Notes: generated by a model from the letters alone, not told the origin. A stretch of 64,000 bases of DNA from Oreohelix idahoensis (GCA_024509875.1 JAMPIV010012213.1:124001-188000); one strand, 5' to 3'. Positions 33,680 to 45,137 are shown, counted from the first letter of the stretch. Numbers and translations: made by a program.

Positions 33680-33782
33680 TTTCTGCCAAAAGTAATCCTT
33701 TGGAAACCTCTTCTTTTACTCAAATGTCGGGCTATTCGTGGACTACATCTGCAGATCAAGGGAGACAAGCCGCGACAGTGTC
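33680..33782 (+). repeat. interspersed repeat family A, diverged copy
   Basis: TTTCTGCCAAAAGTAATCC, then CTACATCTGCAGATCAAGGG and ACAAGCCGCGACAG occur in the family order and spacing. Confidence 0.55.
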
Positions 33783-33924
33783 AAACATGGTGACGCACAG
33801 GAGAGGGAAATCACAACGCGCGAGATGACATGCTTCAGAAGAGTCATTAATGTTACCAGGAAACAGAATGAGAAATAAAGACTTCAGACAAATGGTTGGA
33901 ACTATATCCTACATCAGAGAGACA

Positions 33925-33952
33925 GAACGAACGAACGAACGAACGAACGAAC
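33925..33952. repeat. (GAAC)n microsatellite
   Basis: About seven tandem GAAC tetramers. Confidence 0.92.
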
Positions 33953-34090
33953 TTTATTTTCAAAGGGTTGAGAATTGGGCACGCAGGCCCGTCTGACATT
34001 CTGCCCTTCCTTTCTCTCACCTTTCATACTGAATTCATTTATTCTCATATGCATTTTACATATCAAGTTGAAAAGTACAAACATTATCAG

Positions 34091-34264
<174 letters not shown>

Positions 34265-34299
34265 AAAACCAAGAACCGGCCCCCATCGATTACTACCAC

Positions 34300-34497
34300 T
34301 TGTCTACAGCAGTAAAAGATCTGGTCTTTAGAGCGCGAGGAAGACCAGGAGGGAGATGGGTAGATAATGTTGCACAGTTTCTACAGCAACACGGGCTCAC
34401 ACCAGCTAGCGCGACAGACCTGGCTAAGAAAGGAAATTTCAGATCTCCAAATTTCTTCACGGCAAAAAAGTTGACAGAAAAATCAAAGGAGTTTTGA
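34300..34497 (+). pseudogene. LINE C-terminal fragment (another family)
   Basis: The frame contains ARGRPGGRWVDNVAQFLQQ followed by GLTPASATDLAKKG. It matches the GRPxxRWxDNV ... LAxDR signature of LINE ORF ends seen also at 39265 and 63583. It is isolated, without RT upstream, because microsatellite sequence abuts it. Confidence 0.65.
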
Positions 34498-34589
34498 ATG
34501 ATAATGTGATCCATAAAATGATCCTCGGTTTAAAAACCAAAAAAAGTTCATAAAGCTCTCAAAGATGCATCGACCTACAACAAATTAAT

Positions 34590-34890
34590 ATCACGGTTTT
34601 CTGTCCTGTGCCATCTGTTCAAACTCTTTCTGTGTCTTTTTAAAATTCTTTTCATTTGTGTCTTCAGTTATCGTCTCCATGTGTTTTTATGTCTCTTTCT
34701 TCCCCTTACCCTGGGGATTCTGGAACAAGCCCTGCCTTTTTACCCTATTATCATGCTTGCTCGATGTATGTTCTTGCCAACGTCAGCATGTTCTTCTTGT
34801 CTCTTGTTCCACTGGCGCTTGTCTGATCCTTGTAATCAGTTCTACATTGATGACCTTGTCTTACTATCTCAACCTCTTAAAAAAAATAAT
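34590..34890 (-). pseudogene. LINE family C, 3' fragment
   Basis: Aligns on the minus strand with the LINE C-terminus (NPQGK-like, IGHxLKK-like, EQEM-like and TNVE-like blocks) with many stops. It ends near 34890 at DKVTN. Confidence 0.65.
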
Positions 34891-35127
34891 TAGTGAAGCA
34901 TTGGTTAAATTTGTAAATAAATTATAGCGGTCGTCCACATATGACATCACGCAGTTTTGGCCATTTAAAAACCCTCCCTCCTTGTCACAATTCGTTACAA
35001 AACCCAGACACAACTCCCGCCCCCTTTACTTGACGTTTCAAATCTCTTAACCTCTTTATTTTCCAGTTTTGTTTGTAATACTGAAAAGCAACAACGTAAT
35101 CGAATGTAAGTTAGTTACCTAGACATC

Positions 35128-35345
35128 ATCATCATCATCTTGTTTCAAGTCCATATAGTGCTTACGCTTTATGCCATCTCATGTTCCACTAACATTTGTC
35201 TGGTTCGAGCCATCTCATGTTCCACTAACATTTGTCTGGTTCGTGTCATCAGTTCCACGTTAGTGATTTTGTCATCAGTTCCACTTAGTGATTTTTGTCA
35301 TCAGTTCCACGTTAGTGATCTTGTCATGCCACTACAATCCTTTTA
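35128..35345 (-). pseudogene. LINE family C fragment with tandem-expanded segment
   Basis: Starts at an ATC tail and shows the VEQE/TNVE coding segment expanded. A 36-bp unit occurs at 35173 and 35209, and a shorter 26-bp unit starts at 35245, 35271 and 35297. It then joins the CLRGI-like segment at about 35335. It is interrupted by SINE B and continues at 35622. Confidence 0.7.
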
Positions 35346-35370
35346 TTTTAGACTAGCGCCCATTTATGAG

Positions 35371-35620
35371 ATCGTCTGTGGTTAGAGAGCAGGCCTCTTG
35401 CGGCAAAGGTAGCGGGTTGGAAACAGCGTGGCGTCACGCTACAGTCTACCCAGCTGTAAATGGATACCAGACTCTGCTCTTGTGTCAGGAAAGGCGAAGG
35501 CAGCGCGTAGGAGAACTTGTTACTCCACTCCTCGAAGCTTGATAAAGTATTTTGAAGTCTCTATTACTTCACTCCACTACGGCAGTATATGCTATGAGAC
35601 TATATTTTTTTAAAAACCCA
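35371..35620 (+). repeat. SINE B, full-length copy inserted in LINE C
   Basis: The tRNA-like head has GGTTAGAGAGCAGGCCTCTT (A-box region) and a degenerate B box near 35413. The body carries CAGTCTACCCAGCTGTAAAT, GGAAAGGCGAAGGCAGCG and CTACGGCAGTATATGCTATG and ends in T/A-rich sequence. The LINE reading resumes exactly beyond it. The flanks CCCATTTATGA and CCCAGTCACGA may be a decayed target duplication. Confidence 0.7.
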
Positions 35621-35621
35621 G

Positions 35622-35775
35622 TCACGAAAGTCTGAAGCTTTTTGGTTGTTGTTTTTATTGTTCTCCATGTTAAACAGCCATACAATAGGACTGTCTTGAC
35701 ATTTGAGTTGATTCAGATTTTTGTGTTGGACTTGACTTCTTTTGTTATCTCCATACATTCTTTGATTTCATAAGA
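35622..35775 (-). pseudogene. LINE family C fragment, continuation
   Basis: Reads back through the KLQTFI, YGSETWR-like and FNSNVKS-like region and stops near 35775. It is the other half of the copy split by SINE B. Confidence 0.65.
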
Positions 35776-35829
35776 CTTTTGTAATCAGCACAATCTATGT
35801 AGTCTGCATATTGTTTTTTAAGGTGTTTA

Positions 35830-36062
35830 CCACATTAGTTGCCCTGGTCTCTTGCGGCAAAGGTGCAGGGTTCGATTCACTGTATCGACACGCCCCAGTC
35901 TACCCAGCTGTAAATGGGTATCATACTTTGAGTTAGGGAAGGAAAAGGCAGCGAGAAAGGTAACTGGTTACCCCACCTCTCGATGCTGGACCTAGTACAA
36001 TTAGGTCTCTAACACTTGACTTTCCTGCGGCAGTATCTGTTATGTGACTACCTTTACTACAT
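35830..36062 (+). repeat. SINE B, second copy
   Basis: Head with GGTCTCTTGCGGCAAAGGTG and the intact B box GGTTCGATTC at about 35870. The body repeats AGTCTACCCAGCTGTAAATG, GGCAGCGAGAAAGG, CTCGATGCTGG and TGCGGCAGTATCTGTTATG. It lies some 200 bases from the first copy in the same orientation. Confidence 0.75.
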
Positions 36063-36179
36063 TATGTGACAAAATAAATATATAATTAAAAACAATTTCA
36101 ACCGGTTATACGTTATAACAACTATCAGACATAACCCAGAGATTATAATGTAAATATAAGTCGTCAATGAGGGAGCTGT

Positions 36180-36430
36180 TATCTATTGCGGATAAAAATT
36201 GTCTATTGTCCACACAAGTTCACTATTGCAGATAAAAGTTAACAAATAAGGATACAAGTTAACTATTGCGGATAAAAGGTAACAAATATGGATAAATTTT
36301 AACAAATATGGATAAAAGTTAACAAAAAAGGATACAAGTTAACTATTTCGGATAAAAGTTAACAAATAAATGTAAAATTTAACTATTGCGGATAAAAGTT
36401 ATCTATTGCGGATAAAAGTTAACAAATGGG
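36180..36430. repeat. 17-18 bp tandem repeat
   Basis: About fourteen imperfect units of the form GGATAAAAGTTAACAAAT or GGATAAAAGTTAACTATT. The two variants alternate in an irregular higher-order pattern. Confidence 0.88.
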
Positions 36431-36921
36431 GAAAAAGTAGGAACATAATTTATGAAAGAAGGGAGAGTGAATTTTCTATTTGTGTGTTACGTCACATTTT
36501 TTTTCCAAAGCCACCCTCTCCCTATGGTCACACAACGTCACACAATTTTGACACCCCCCCCTTTTATTTATTTATTCACTGTGTGATGTCATATTTGGAC
36601 GAACCCCTAACGACAGAACACAAAATACTTTACATAGTCAATATCTCCCCAGCATGACCTTTCTGTCAACTTCAGTTCATGACAGTCTATCGGCATGCAG
36701 GCTATCCTGCCATCAAGACAGAAACACTGTCGACATCTATCCTTCCCCACGGTAAATGTTTTGGCGTGTTCCAGAGGCTGAAAATAAAATTACAAAAGCA
36801 GATCGGAGAGCTCCCATCCCTCTCACGATTGTTTGAGCTTTATTCTTATGTCCTGAGGACAGCACAATTTCTCATCAGTTCTCTAGGCCCTTCAACCTTG
36901 TCTCGCAGTGTGCTATGAAAT

Positions 36922-37005
36922 CTATCTTGTAATTTCAATTTCTGCTGCCACGTGTAGAGTTTTCCCTTCTTCGTTCAATGTTCTAACATTCCAGGGGCCG
37001 AAATC
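36922..37005 (-). pseudogene. LINE endonuclease N-terminal fragment
   Basis: On the minus strand the frame reads DFGPWNVRTLNEEGKTLHV and AAEIEI. This is the start of the apurinic-type endonuclease domain of RTE/CR1-like LINEs (TWNVRTL...GK motif, with Thr replaced by Pro). It stops after 27 codons. It is the only endonuclease trace in the window and probably a 5' fragment of a LINE. Confidence 0.7.
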
Positions 37006-37209
37006 TGGAGGTTCTCCTAGAAAAATGAAAGTTAGTCGGCGACATAGACTCCTTTCGGCTTTCTTGTGCGGAGTCATGCAACTGCCTACTTGAGAACCGT
37101 GTCCTGTCTTTTATTTTGCTTAATTGACCTGTCCGCTGTTTGTTGAAGTTTGTGTGGTTTAACACACTTGAAGGGGATGAAGAAGGCATGGGAAAAACCT
37201 TGAGATGAT

Positions 37210-37315
37210 GACAGTTCTTAGTCCATCAGAAACGTTGGCTATTGTCTTATGTCCTAATAAAACGAATCACCATTTTCGATTTTTTTTCCAAATTCATCCA
37301 CACTATTCAGAATCT
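37210..37315 (+). repeat. retroelement 3' tail-like sequence
   Basis: CCATCAGAAACGTTGGCTAT followed by CCTAATAAAACGAATCACC resembles the GAAACGTT-type 3' region found in some Penelope-like and LINE families. It includes an AATAAA signal. No coding part is attached. Confidence 0.3.
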
Positions 37316-37364
37316 ACTACAGTCCCCCCTTTCTAAAAATGAAACCTAGTATAGTTAATACTAG

Positions 37365-37435
37365 AACTCGTCACTCCTCTACGGCAGTATATGATGTGGG
37401 AATATATTTAATTGTACTTTACCTAGCACTGGCTT
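37365..37435 (+). repeat. SINE B 3' fragment
   Basis: ACTCCTCTACGGCAGTATAT matches the distal part of SINE B. Confidence 0.5.
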
Positions 37436-37439
37436 AATT

Positions 37440-38030
37440 ATGCGAAGGTTCACCACAAATGATTGTAGAAGTATCGTTTAACGAATGTAGCGAGAAAGAA
37501 GTACTCACAAACTGACACAACTCAGAAGTCAAAAACATAACAATACCCCATAACTAGTGCGACACGGTTGATACAAGAAAGCGCCAACTTCAGGTCGTTG
37601 CCAAGTAGCCACAACGATGAAGCAGACGATCAGAAACAGCGAATACATTTCAGCTTGCAGAATACACAGCAATAGCTCGTGCCGGGAACAAAATTACAAA
37701 TGAGATAGCTATACCAACGCTAATGACGTGTCAAAGTTTTGTGTCTGCCACATTTGGCCTGATGTTTGTTGACGTTGGGAGAGGTCGTGTCAAATTGACA
37801 AAACTATAATTATGAAGCCAAGCTAGCAATGACACATTATTTAAGGAATTTACTGTAAGCAAAGAAGTGTTGTGTCATAACATTTATACAGCATGTGGTA
37901 GCCAGCCCCATACCCAATCTTCTTTAGTTGCTTCTTACGACATGTGTGGTATGTCACAGTGTTACTATTCTGTGCCCCCATTTCGGGCCCCGGTAACACA
38001 CAGTGATATCAAATTAAGAATACAAAAGGC
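37440..38030. other. no recognised feature
   Basis: No coding or repeat signature was recognised apart from ordinary AT-rich DNA. Confidence 0.4.
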
Positions 38031-38039
38031 CAAAGGAGC

Positions 38040-38702
38040 TTTCAATGCATTCCGAAATACAGAGATCAAAAGAAACGAAGTCCAACACAAAAATAAGAAT
38101 CTTAGATTCAAATGTCAAGAATATTGCATGATTACATAGAGAACAACAAAAACAACAACCAAAAAGCTACAGACTTTTCATAAATGGATTCTTGCTTAGA
38201 ACAGAAGGATTTAAAATATACGACAAGATTACAAATGTGGAACTAATGACCAGAACCAGACAAGTGCTAGTGGAACAAGAGATGACCAGAACCAGACAAG
38301 TGCTAGCAGAACAAGAGATGACCAGAACCAGACAAGTGCTAGTGGAACAAGAGATGACCAGAACCAGACAAGTGCTAGTGGAACAAGAGATGACCAGAAC
38401 CAGACAAGTGCTAGCGGAAAAAGAGATGACCAGAATCATACAAGTGCTAGTGGAACAAGAGATGAACAGAACCAGACAAGTGCTAGCAGAACAAGAGATG
38501 AGAAGAAGATGCTGGCGACAGACAGTTCAGACAACGAAGAAACATGTTGATAGCCGTATCAGGCAATCAGTTGTCTGGAATCAACATGGTAAGAGTGAAA
38601 GAAGGAAACATAAACAAGGAATACACACACCAAGACGAGAGCTAGAGACAGACATGGAGGGCACGAAGAAGACGCGGAAAGATCGTGAGCTGATGGCATA
38701 GG
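38040..38702 (+). pseudogene. LINE family C fragment with seven-fold in-frame expansion
   Basis: A plus-strand copy of the LINE C-terminal region. It starts near NRNVQHKNKNLRFK-like sequence, loses frame before 38192, then reads GFKIYDKITNVELMTRTRQ in a 169-codon frame. That frame includes seven copies of a 12-residue unit, then MRRRCWRQ, GIHTPRRELETDMEG and RKDRELMA. It aligns with KWYDKVTNVEQMTRARRVPVEQEMRRRRWRW ... RRELETEVK of the 20.4 kb copy, which has the unit once. Confidence 0.85.
38246..38497 (+). repeat. 36-bp coding minisatellite in LINE C
   Basis: Seven uninterrupted 36-bp units (252 bases) encoding MTRTRQVLVEQE with small variants (V/A, Q/K, TR/II, T/N). The single ancestral unit is bounded by ATGA-type codons on both sides, which gives short homology for slippage. 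Confidence 0.95.
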
Positions 38703-38704
38703 AC

Positions 38705-38845
38705 AGTGTGACGGTATTCCCTCCCCTGCTTTGCAGTAGTGGTCCAACAGTGGCCAAAACTCAAGAGTATCTATTATAGGCTTCAATGGAGTCTATCTTT
38801 ACACACGATTACTCTTGGCAGAAATTAGATAGAAAAGTAGTAAAG
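38705..38845 (-). repeat. interspersed repeat family A, minus copy
   Basis: Reverse complement of the family: CTGCAAAGCAGGGGAGG-like start, GTGGTCCAACAGTGGCC, CGATTACTCTTGGCAGAAAT and TAGATAGAA on the plus strand. It lies directly after the LINE ORF end, as at 42255. Confidence 0.65.
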
Positions 38846-38849
38846 CTTC

Positions 38850-39250
38850 TATTACATGGGAGGCTTCACAAGATATTCAGATAAGCGAAAACAATGCTGG
38901 CTGTTAATGAGCACGTTAATTCTGTAATCTGCCGACACCTTATATGAACAATTTAAGCAATGGTGTATTCTAGCTCGTTAAGCCCCCACCGCTGAGTTAA
39001 TCAGTGGAATTATTATTATAATATAGCTCTGTTTAGAGTGTGTGTTAGTAACTTTGACTGGGACAAAGATGTAGTACATTTAAAATGATTGAATCGAGGT
39101 TAAATTGGTATAATTACAAATAGCAAAATTTAATAATTACCTTAAGTTTAACGGTTTATAAGAAAGGAATAATAGTTAGTGACAAAGTAATAAAGTTTTC
39201 ATCACTCGTGTGATGGTTGTTGAAAAGAAGTTCAAGTGGCAGCATATAGG
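38850..39250. other. no recognised feature
   Basis: AT-rich DNA with no signature recognised. Confidence 0.4.
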
Positions 39251-39256
39251 TTACCT

Positions 39257-39630
39257 TAGCTTACTTACTTACTTAGTCGTTCCCCTTCTACCGTGAGGTG
39301 TAGAGGTTTGGAAGAGAGAGAGCGCCAGACTATCCTATCGGCTGTCTTCCTCCTGGCCTGGTTCCATTCTAGTCCTCGGTCCTTCAAAGATTGTCTAATG
39401 TTGTCCTCCCAGCGGACTCTGGGTCGTCCTCGGGGTCTGGATCCTTGGCTCTTTGTTTCCCATGCTTGTCGTGGTATCCGATCTTCTCCCATTCTGCAGA
39501 CATGGCCAAACCATCTTAATTGGGACTGTTCTACTTTGGTCTGCAGGGGGTAGGATTTAAGACCTTGACGTATCATCTGGTTGCGTACCATGTCTCTTCT
39601 TGTTACGGTTAACTTAGCTGCCAATGGTTA
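39257..39630 (-). pseudogene. LINE C-terminal fragment with AAGT tail (third LINE family)
   Basis: The 119-codon frame has TRRDMVRNQMIRQGL, QLRWFGHVCRMGEDRIPRQ, GSRPRGRPRVRWEDNIRQ and RIVWRSL, the conserved end of a LINE ORF. On the minus strand it ends in AAGTAAGTAAGTAAGC, a short tandem 3' tail like those of RTE-type elements. Nothing of the RT is left; it is 5'-truncated. The frame itself is undamaged over this stretch, so it may be fairly young. Confidence 0.8.
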
Positions 39631-39849
39631 TTCTAATCCTCCTCGGGATCGGTAGGTTTTCTGTACACTGCTGTCACTCGTCTCTGGTCAAAGTTCAGGC
39701 GCCGGACGTTTCCAGAACGTCCAGGAGTAACGGCCAAGCTGGTCCTGCGTCTGTCTATAAGACCCTCTTATGATGGCGTCTCGCACAACGTCAGTCCACT
39801 TCTACCTTCACTTAGTTCCAGAGATAGTCCTTTCTGCTAGCACCACCAA

Positions 39850-40690
39850 TAACTGGTAATAGAAATAGAAACGAAACGCTCTTCTGAGTATGGCGTTTTC
39901 CAACACATATTTATGTGGGCCACCTCCTCCCCCTTTTCTTCTATTCTACCATCCCAGGTCAGAATTTACCCTCGATAAGAATTAATTTTAATCCCTCGGG
40001 ATAAAACTTTCTTTACATTAAACTGAACAGCTGTAGCTTTACATTACATTTAAATGAAAAGGTTAAACGTACAGATATAATTTGTTTTACATTTACATCT
40101 CCACTGTTTGAAAAGTGTTCACAATATAAATTCATTTATTTTTCCTTTATATTTACACTTGTTGAAAAGTTTGAATTTTCCATTACTTTAAAATGAATAT
40201 TTTCACATAGACATTTACATTGGGTTAAGCTTGAAAACTTGCATTACGTTTAAAGTGGCTATGTTTATAGGGACATTTACACTGCTTTGAAAATATAAGT
40301 ATTATATTTAGAATGTACATCATTTCTTTCATCTTTCCCTCCCTGCTCCATAGGGAACCTGGAACTACTTTATGTTTTTAGTTCTCTTTACAAAACTATC
40401 AATAAAGCAATCACCAGCCCTTGCAGTGGTGGTTCATGAAGTATCATTCTATACCCTGAGGTTGCCAGCCTCAAATGACTTTGACATCCAATAGCGAGTT
40501 ACACATATTAAAGTTCACAGAGTAATATATGTATATATATATGTTAGTTCCCATGTTAGTAATAAAATTTGAAATGTAAATCACAACTTACGTCAATCCT
40601 GGCTATAGACTTGTTGTTCAGATGAATAAAAGAGACGAGTCGGTCTCTTACACGCGTCCGGGTTGTCTTTAATTTGACAATAGATCCCCT
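39850..40690 (-). repeat. interspersed repeat family E, minus copy
   Basis: On the minus strand it shows the family blocks in order: the AGACC..CGTGTAAGAG start near 40650, CAACCTCAGG-like, TGAACCACCACTGCAAGGGC near 40430, then TTCC.TATGGAGCAGGGAGG, and a series of TGTAAATGTAAA-type repeats (40040-40330). Confidence 0.6.
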
Positions 40691-40699
40691 CTCTGACTC

Positions 40700-41590
40700 C
40701 GTGTGTTTCTTCAGTTTCCTAGTCCCGGTGTTCCTTATTAAAATGTAGAGATTTCCTGTGCTTTGTAAGTCTTATTTGGTTCTCCAATAAAAGGTCCGGT
40801 TTAAAAAAAAGGAATTATGAATCTAGTCTTCGCTCTGGCGAGGTCTGATGTTGTCTTGGCGAGCGTGAAATTCACAGTGAAATAAAACTGCGAAATGGTA
40901 AGAATATCTTCCTATCTTCCCAAGCAATTTTGTTATGAATCTAATCAGAAAGATCCAATCATTTCAAATCATGCGGATAGGGTGTGATGATTTCAAAAAT
41001 ATTCCGACATCGGATAATTTTGATCGTAAGGCAGAGGTCAACTCTCCATTTGAATGGTAATATGATGTCCGTTGCCCTTGTGTAGAAAGTTACAGACAGA
41101 TCGGGGAACTCACATGACAACATGTGTAAGCTGTAATGCTTATTACTTTATTAGAAAGTAATGTTGTCACAACAAGTCGGCCCAGAAGCGATTATGTCAC
41201 TTGTCTGCCCACATGTGTCACACAGACAGTAATCTCGTTATCTGTCGTATAAGTACGCAAACACTCCGTGTCTGCCATCTGGGTTACCAAACGAGTCGTC
41301 TTATCGGCGGTTCGATCTAAACACGCCGGCGACTATCTTATCTCAGTTGCTCATCGCAAGCCAGGATGACCGGGTAACAAACAGGTGACATCACAGACAC
41401 TTAGCAGAAAAATAACGACGAAAGAAAGAAAGAAAAGTGCGACAATTATAAAAATCAGTACCCCAAATGTACCGATGCTGTCGGAGAGAAACAAAGATCG
41501 AAACGGGCCGCCCCGTTTTGTCACAGACAGGAAGACTTTGTACAAGTTTGTTGAAGGTTTTTGCTCCTTGGGAAGCCCAAAGTTGATAAT
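40700..41590. other. no recognised gene
   Basis: Frames here lack motifs. An AATAAA-containing phrase CCAATAAAAGGTCCGG near 40780 has no gene attached. Confidence 0.4.
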
Positions 41591-41595
41591 GATGC

Positions 41596-42255
41596 CGTTG
41601 TAAATTGTCTTCAGTATGTTTTACACCACGTTGTAAATTGTTTTCACCATTTTGTAGTTTGCATTTATCATGCTGTTTATTGTCTTCACCATATTGTAAA
41701 TTGTCTTCACCATATTGTAAATTGTCTTCACTGTGCTGTAAATTGTCTTCACCATAATGTAAATGGTCTTCACCATATTGTAAATTGTCTTCACCATGTT
41801 GTAAATTGTCTTCACCATATTGTAAATTGTCTTCACTATGTTGTAAATTATCTTCACCATTTTGAAGTTTGTATTTATCATGTTCGTGATTGTCTTCACC
41901 ATATCGTAAATCGTCTTCCCTATGTTGTAAATTGTCTTCACCATGTTGTAAATTGACTTCACTGTGTTGTAAATTGTCTTCACCATGCTGTAAATTGTCT
42001 TCACCCCGTTATAGGTTTCTTCATCATGCTGTCAATTGCCTTAACCATGTCATAAATTGTCTTCACCATGTTGTGAATTGTCTTCACCATGTTGTAAATT
42101 GTCTTCACCATGCTGTAAATTGTCTTCACCCATTTATAGGTTTCTTCATCATGCTGTCAATTGCCTTAACCATGTCATAAATTGTCCTTACCGTGCTGTC
42201 AATTGCCTTCACAATTTTGTAAATTGTCTTCACCAGGTTGTAAATTGTCTTCGAC
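41596..42255. repeat. 21-bp minisatellite, open on both strands
   Basis: About thirty imperfect units of TGTAAATTGTCTTCACCATGT. Because 21 is a multiple of 3 and the unit lacks stops in several frames, long frames appear on both strands (VNCLHHI on plus, MVKTIYN on minus). A higher-order segment with TTATAGGTTTCTTCATCATG occurs at about 42008 and 42134. The frames have no start context or known homologue; I treat them as repeat artefacts. Confidence 0.93.
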
Positions 42256-42410
42256 ACATTTGTCGCGGGTTGTCTACCCTGCTCTTCAGAAGTGGCCCAA
42301 CAATCGCTAAACTTTTGAATACAAGGATGAGGGTTTTCAAAGGTATCAACCTTTGCTCAAGATTACTCTTGGCAAAGATGTAGATAGAAGAATGATGCTT
42401 CTATTTCATG
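42255..42410 (-). repeat. interspersed repeat family A, minus copy
   Basis: Contains TACCCTGCTCTTCAGAAGTG, CAAGATTACTCTTGGCAAAG and TAGATAGAAGAATGATGCTT in family order on the reverse strand. Confidence 0.65.
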
Positions 42411-42581
42411 GAGTTTCACAGGAATTTTTCAGAATGGGAGGTATAATTGAGATCATCTAAGTTGCTATAACTGTATTATTCTCCGCTCTTTCTGTGAGGA
42501 AAGGGTTTGACTCATATTTTCTGAGCCTTCAGTTGAAGATGATTCAGCAAACTATTGATTTTATAGCTGTTAATATACATA

Positions 42582-42763
<182 letters not shown>

Positions 42764-42769
42764 TTTTTT

Positions 42770-43735
42770 ATTTCAAATGAGCATACGGTTACAACTTCAC
42801 CCAATAAGCAATAAACTCTAGATTTATATGTAAATACAACCAGGTTTAATAATGGGTTATTTATTTAACAGAGTTAAAATGAATAAAACAGATTCTATCA
42901 GAACAAAACAGTTAAATTTGTTTTATCGGAAAATCTAAAATGAAGGTGGGTAAGAAAACAAAACGTTTGTTTGCGGAGCCAGCGTTCTATTTAACTGGTA
43001 GTGTGAGGATCTGTTGGAGTCTACTTCCGTCACCGCAGGTTTGCCGTAAATATCTTTGTAGCGAAAGGTTTTTCTGGTGTTATGATAGTGGTAGAGAAGA
43101 AGTAGAATCTCTCTCCAGAAAGTATGAAGTCTCAGTGCCAGAGAAGTGCACTGGTATCACAATTGAGTTACGGCTGTGAATACTCTGAGCTGGACAATAG
43201 ATTTAGGCTTCAGAAGTATACTGTGCCACTTTCGCTATAGTAACCCTATGTGATAATATAATTAAATTAGAAAACGTAACTCACAATTTAACAGTTAAAA
43301 ATTTACCAAGTCAAATGAGTACAATTTCATAATTTATTATGTACATCTATATACTCTTGTAATGAGAAATTGGTGTTGGATGATGGTAAAATGTATGATT
43401 ATTTATAATTACAAATTAAAATAAATAATAGAAAAAATTCTTGGATGTATCTTCCAATGAAATTTAGGAAAGTCTGTCACAGTATATTTTTGATATATAT
43501 ATCTTGCTGTCTAATCTCTAGCTGTTATCATCATCGACAGTCGTTTTAGAAACTGCTCACAAAGTTTGTTAGATGGATACACATAAAACTCATCTGGTAT
43601 TAGCAACGTCTGCTCGAGGTTCCTGAGACACACTGATAGACTTTCCTTTAGCCCGCCCTATAACTACGGGGGACTAAGGTGTTGAAGATGGTTTGACCAC
43701 TAGGCTCCAGTTAGCAGGATCAAAGATCATCAAGT
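42770..43735. other. no recognised feature
   Basis: AT-rich DNA; a 79-codon frame at 42940 has no motif. Confidence 0.4.
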
Positions 43736-43744
43736 CTTTGGTTT

Positions 43745-43855
43745 ATACTGGATCACGAACTCGATCATGAGCTCGATCAGGCACGATCATAAACTCGATC
43801 AGGAACGATCATAAACTCGATCAGTAACGATCATAAAACTCGATCATAAAACCTG
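43745..43855. repeat. 21-22 bp tandem repeat
   Basis: About five units like GATCATAAACTCGATCAGGAAC; the GATC core is itself palindromic. Confidence 0.85.
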
Positions 43856-43859
43856 CAAC

Positions 43860-45130
43860 GAAAGGTAATAGATGGCCATGGTGTTCCAACAATCTCACCA
43901 ACCACTGCTGTTCATGAGGCGACCATGTCTTCAGTGTTTGTATATAAATGATTCATGGTAGTATGTTACAGAGGTAGCATGATAAGATACTGTCCACTGT
44001 GCAGAATTAACAAAATACATGAATAAATCACATGTTATGATACATGGGTACGATATAACCTTTGCCTTCCACTTATGGATGCCAAGTCACTTATGTACTT
44101 GCTGGTGTGTCGTAAGCTTCCAGGCAAGAACTAGCCATGATATATTTGGCTAACCAATTAATGGTTATGCTTCCTGACAATGCCGATGGAGGTTATCTCT
44201 GGTTAACGTCATTCCCTTTTTATTATTTCTGATACAATCAAATCGTAAATAAAATCTGAAATAAAATGATATTAGTCACACATATATTTAATAAACTTAC
44301 ATACTCTCTTAGGATTAATAAGCTCACGGTGAGGCTGTTTTGGTTGAAGTCTATCTGCCCTGCATGCAGCGTAAAAAAAGAACTTTTCTTGCAGATACTG
44401 TCTTCCAGTTTCTCACTCTGGCTTCTGGATTTAGTGTGTGTGATTTTCATCGTTTCGTTCGTTTGTCTACTATATTGTTGTTATACCCTGTTCAACCTGA
44501 AAATTGGTTGTAATTTGGGTATATTGTGCGTGTTGTTTCTTCGGTGCTAGCAGGTTGATAGTCCTGAAAAGGACTGGTAATAAAAAGGACCACTAGCTGA
44601 CTGTCTGGTTACTTCTTCTTTGCTTGTCTGTTCAATTACATGACACCTGTTTAAGGCGATCTGTGCTTTTTCTGTACTTGTTTTCTCTTCTTTTCACTAC
44701 ACACTTATATCCTCCCTTCTTTCCTAGGTATCCTTTCATTTTCCCCATATGAAGCTTTCATTCTATTCAAGTTTTATCGAAATCCGTTTGGGCATGTATT
44801 TATAATAAATTTTTAAAGATTATGAGCTAACTTTTCGCAGATGTGATGACGATGAAAATTATCAATTATTTTTAAAACTATTTATATTTGAATAATATCC
44901 TTTTGGATCTCATTCATAGTCAATCTCCTCTTGGGAATTAATATAGTTTTAATAACTTTCAACCAGGCTTCTCTTGTAGCTTTAAATTTTCTTTCATGTT
45001 AATGAAAACTTTTAAAGTCGGCCATATTTCCTTTACTCGCTATTTCCTCGTTCTTGAATGCCGTTTGGATAGACGTGACGCACATTTTCCCACCACCTTC
45101 AAACTTCAAAGCAAGATCCACCACGTTATC
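43860..45130. other. no recognised feature
   Basis: I see no gene, RNA or shared repeat in this 1.3 kb. Confidence 0.4.
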
Positions 45131-45136
45131 CCTGCG

Positions 45137-45137
<1 letters not shown>

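Noticed and set aside
36180..36430. CRISPR-like array
   Set aside because: Units are contiguous with no unique spacers, and the DNA is eukaryotic.
41561..42383. Cys/His-rich or Lys-rich repeat proteins as real genes
   Set aside because: Both strands are open because of a 21-bp repeat without stops; no start context or homologue.
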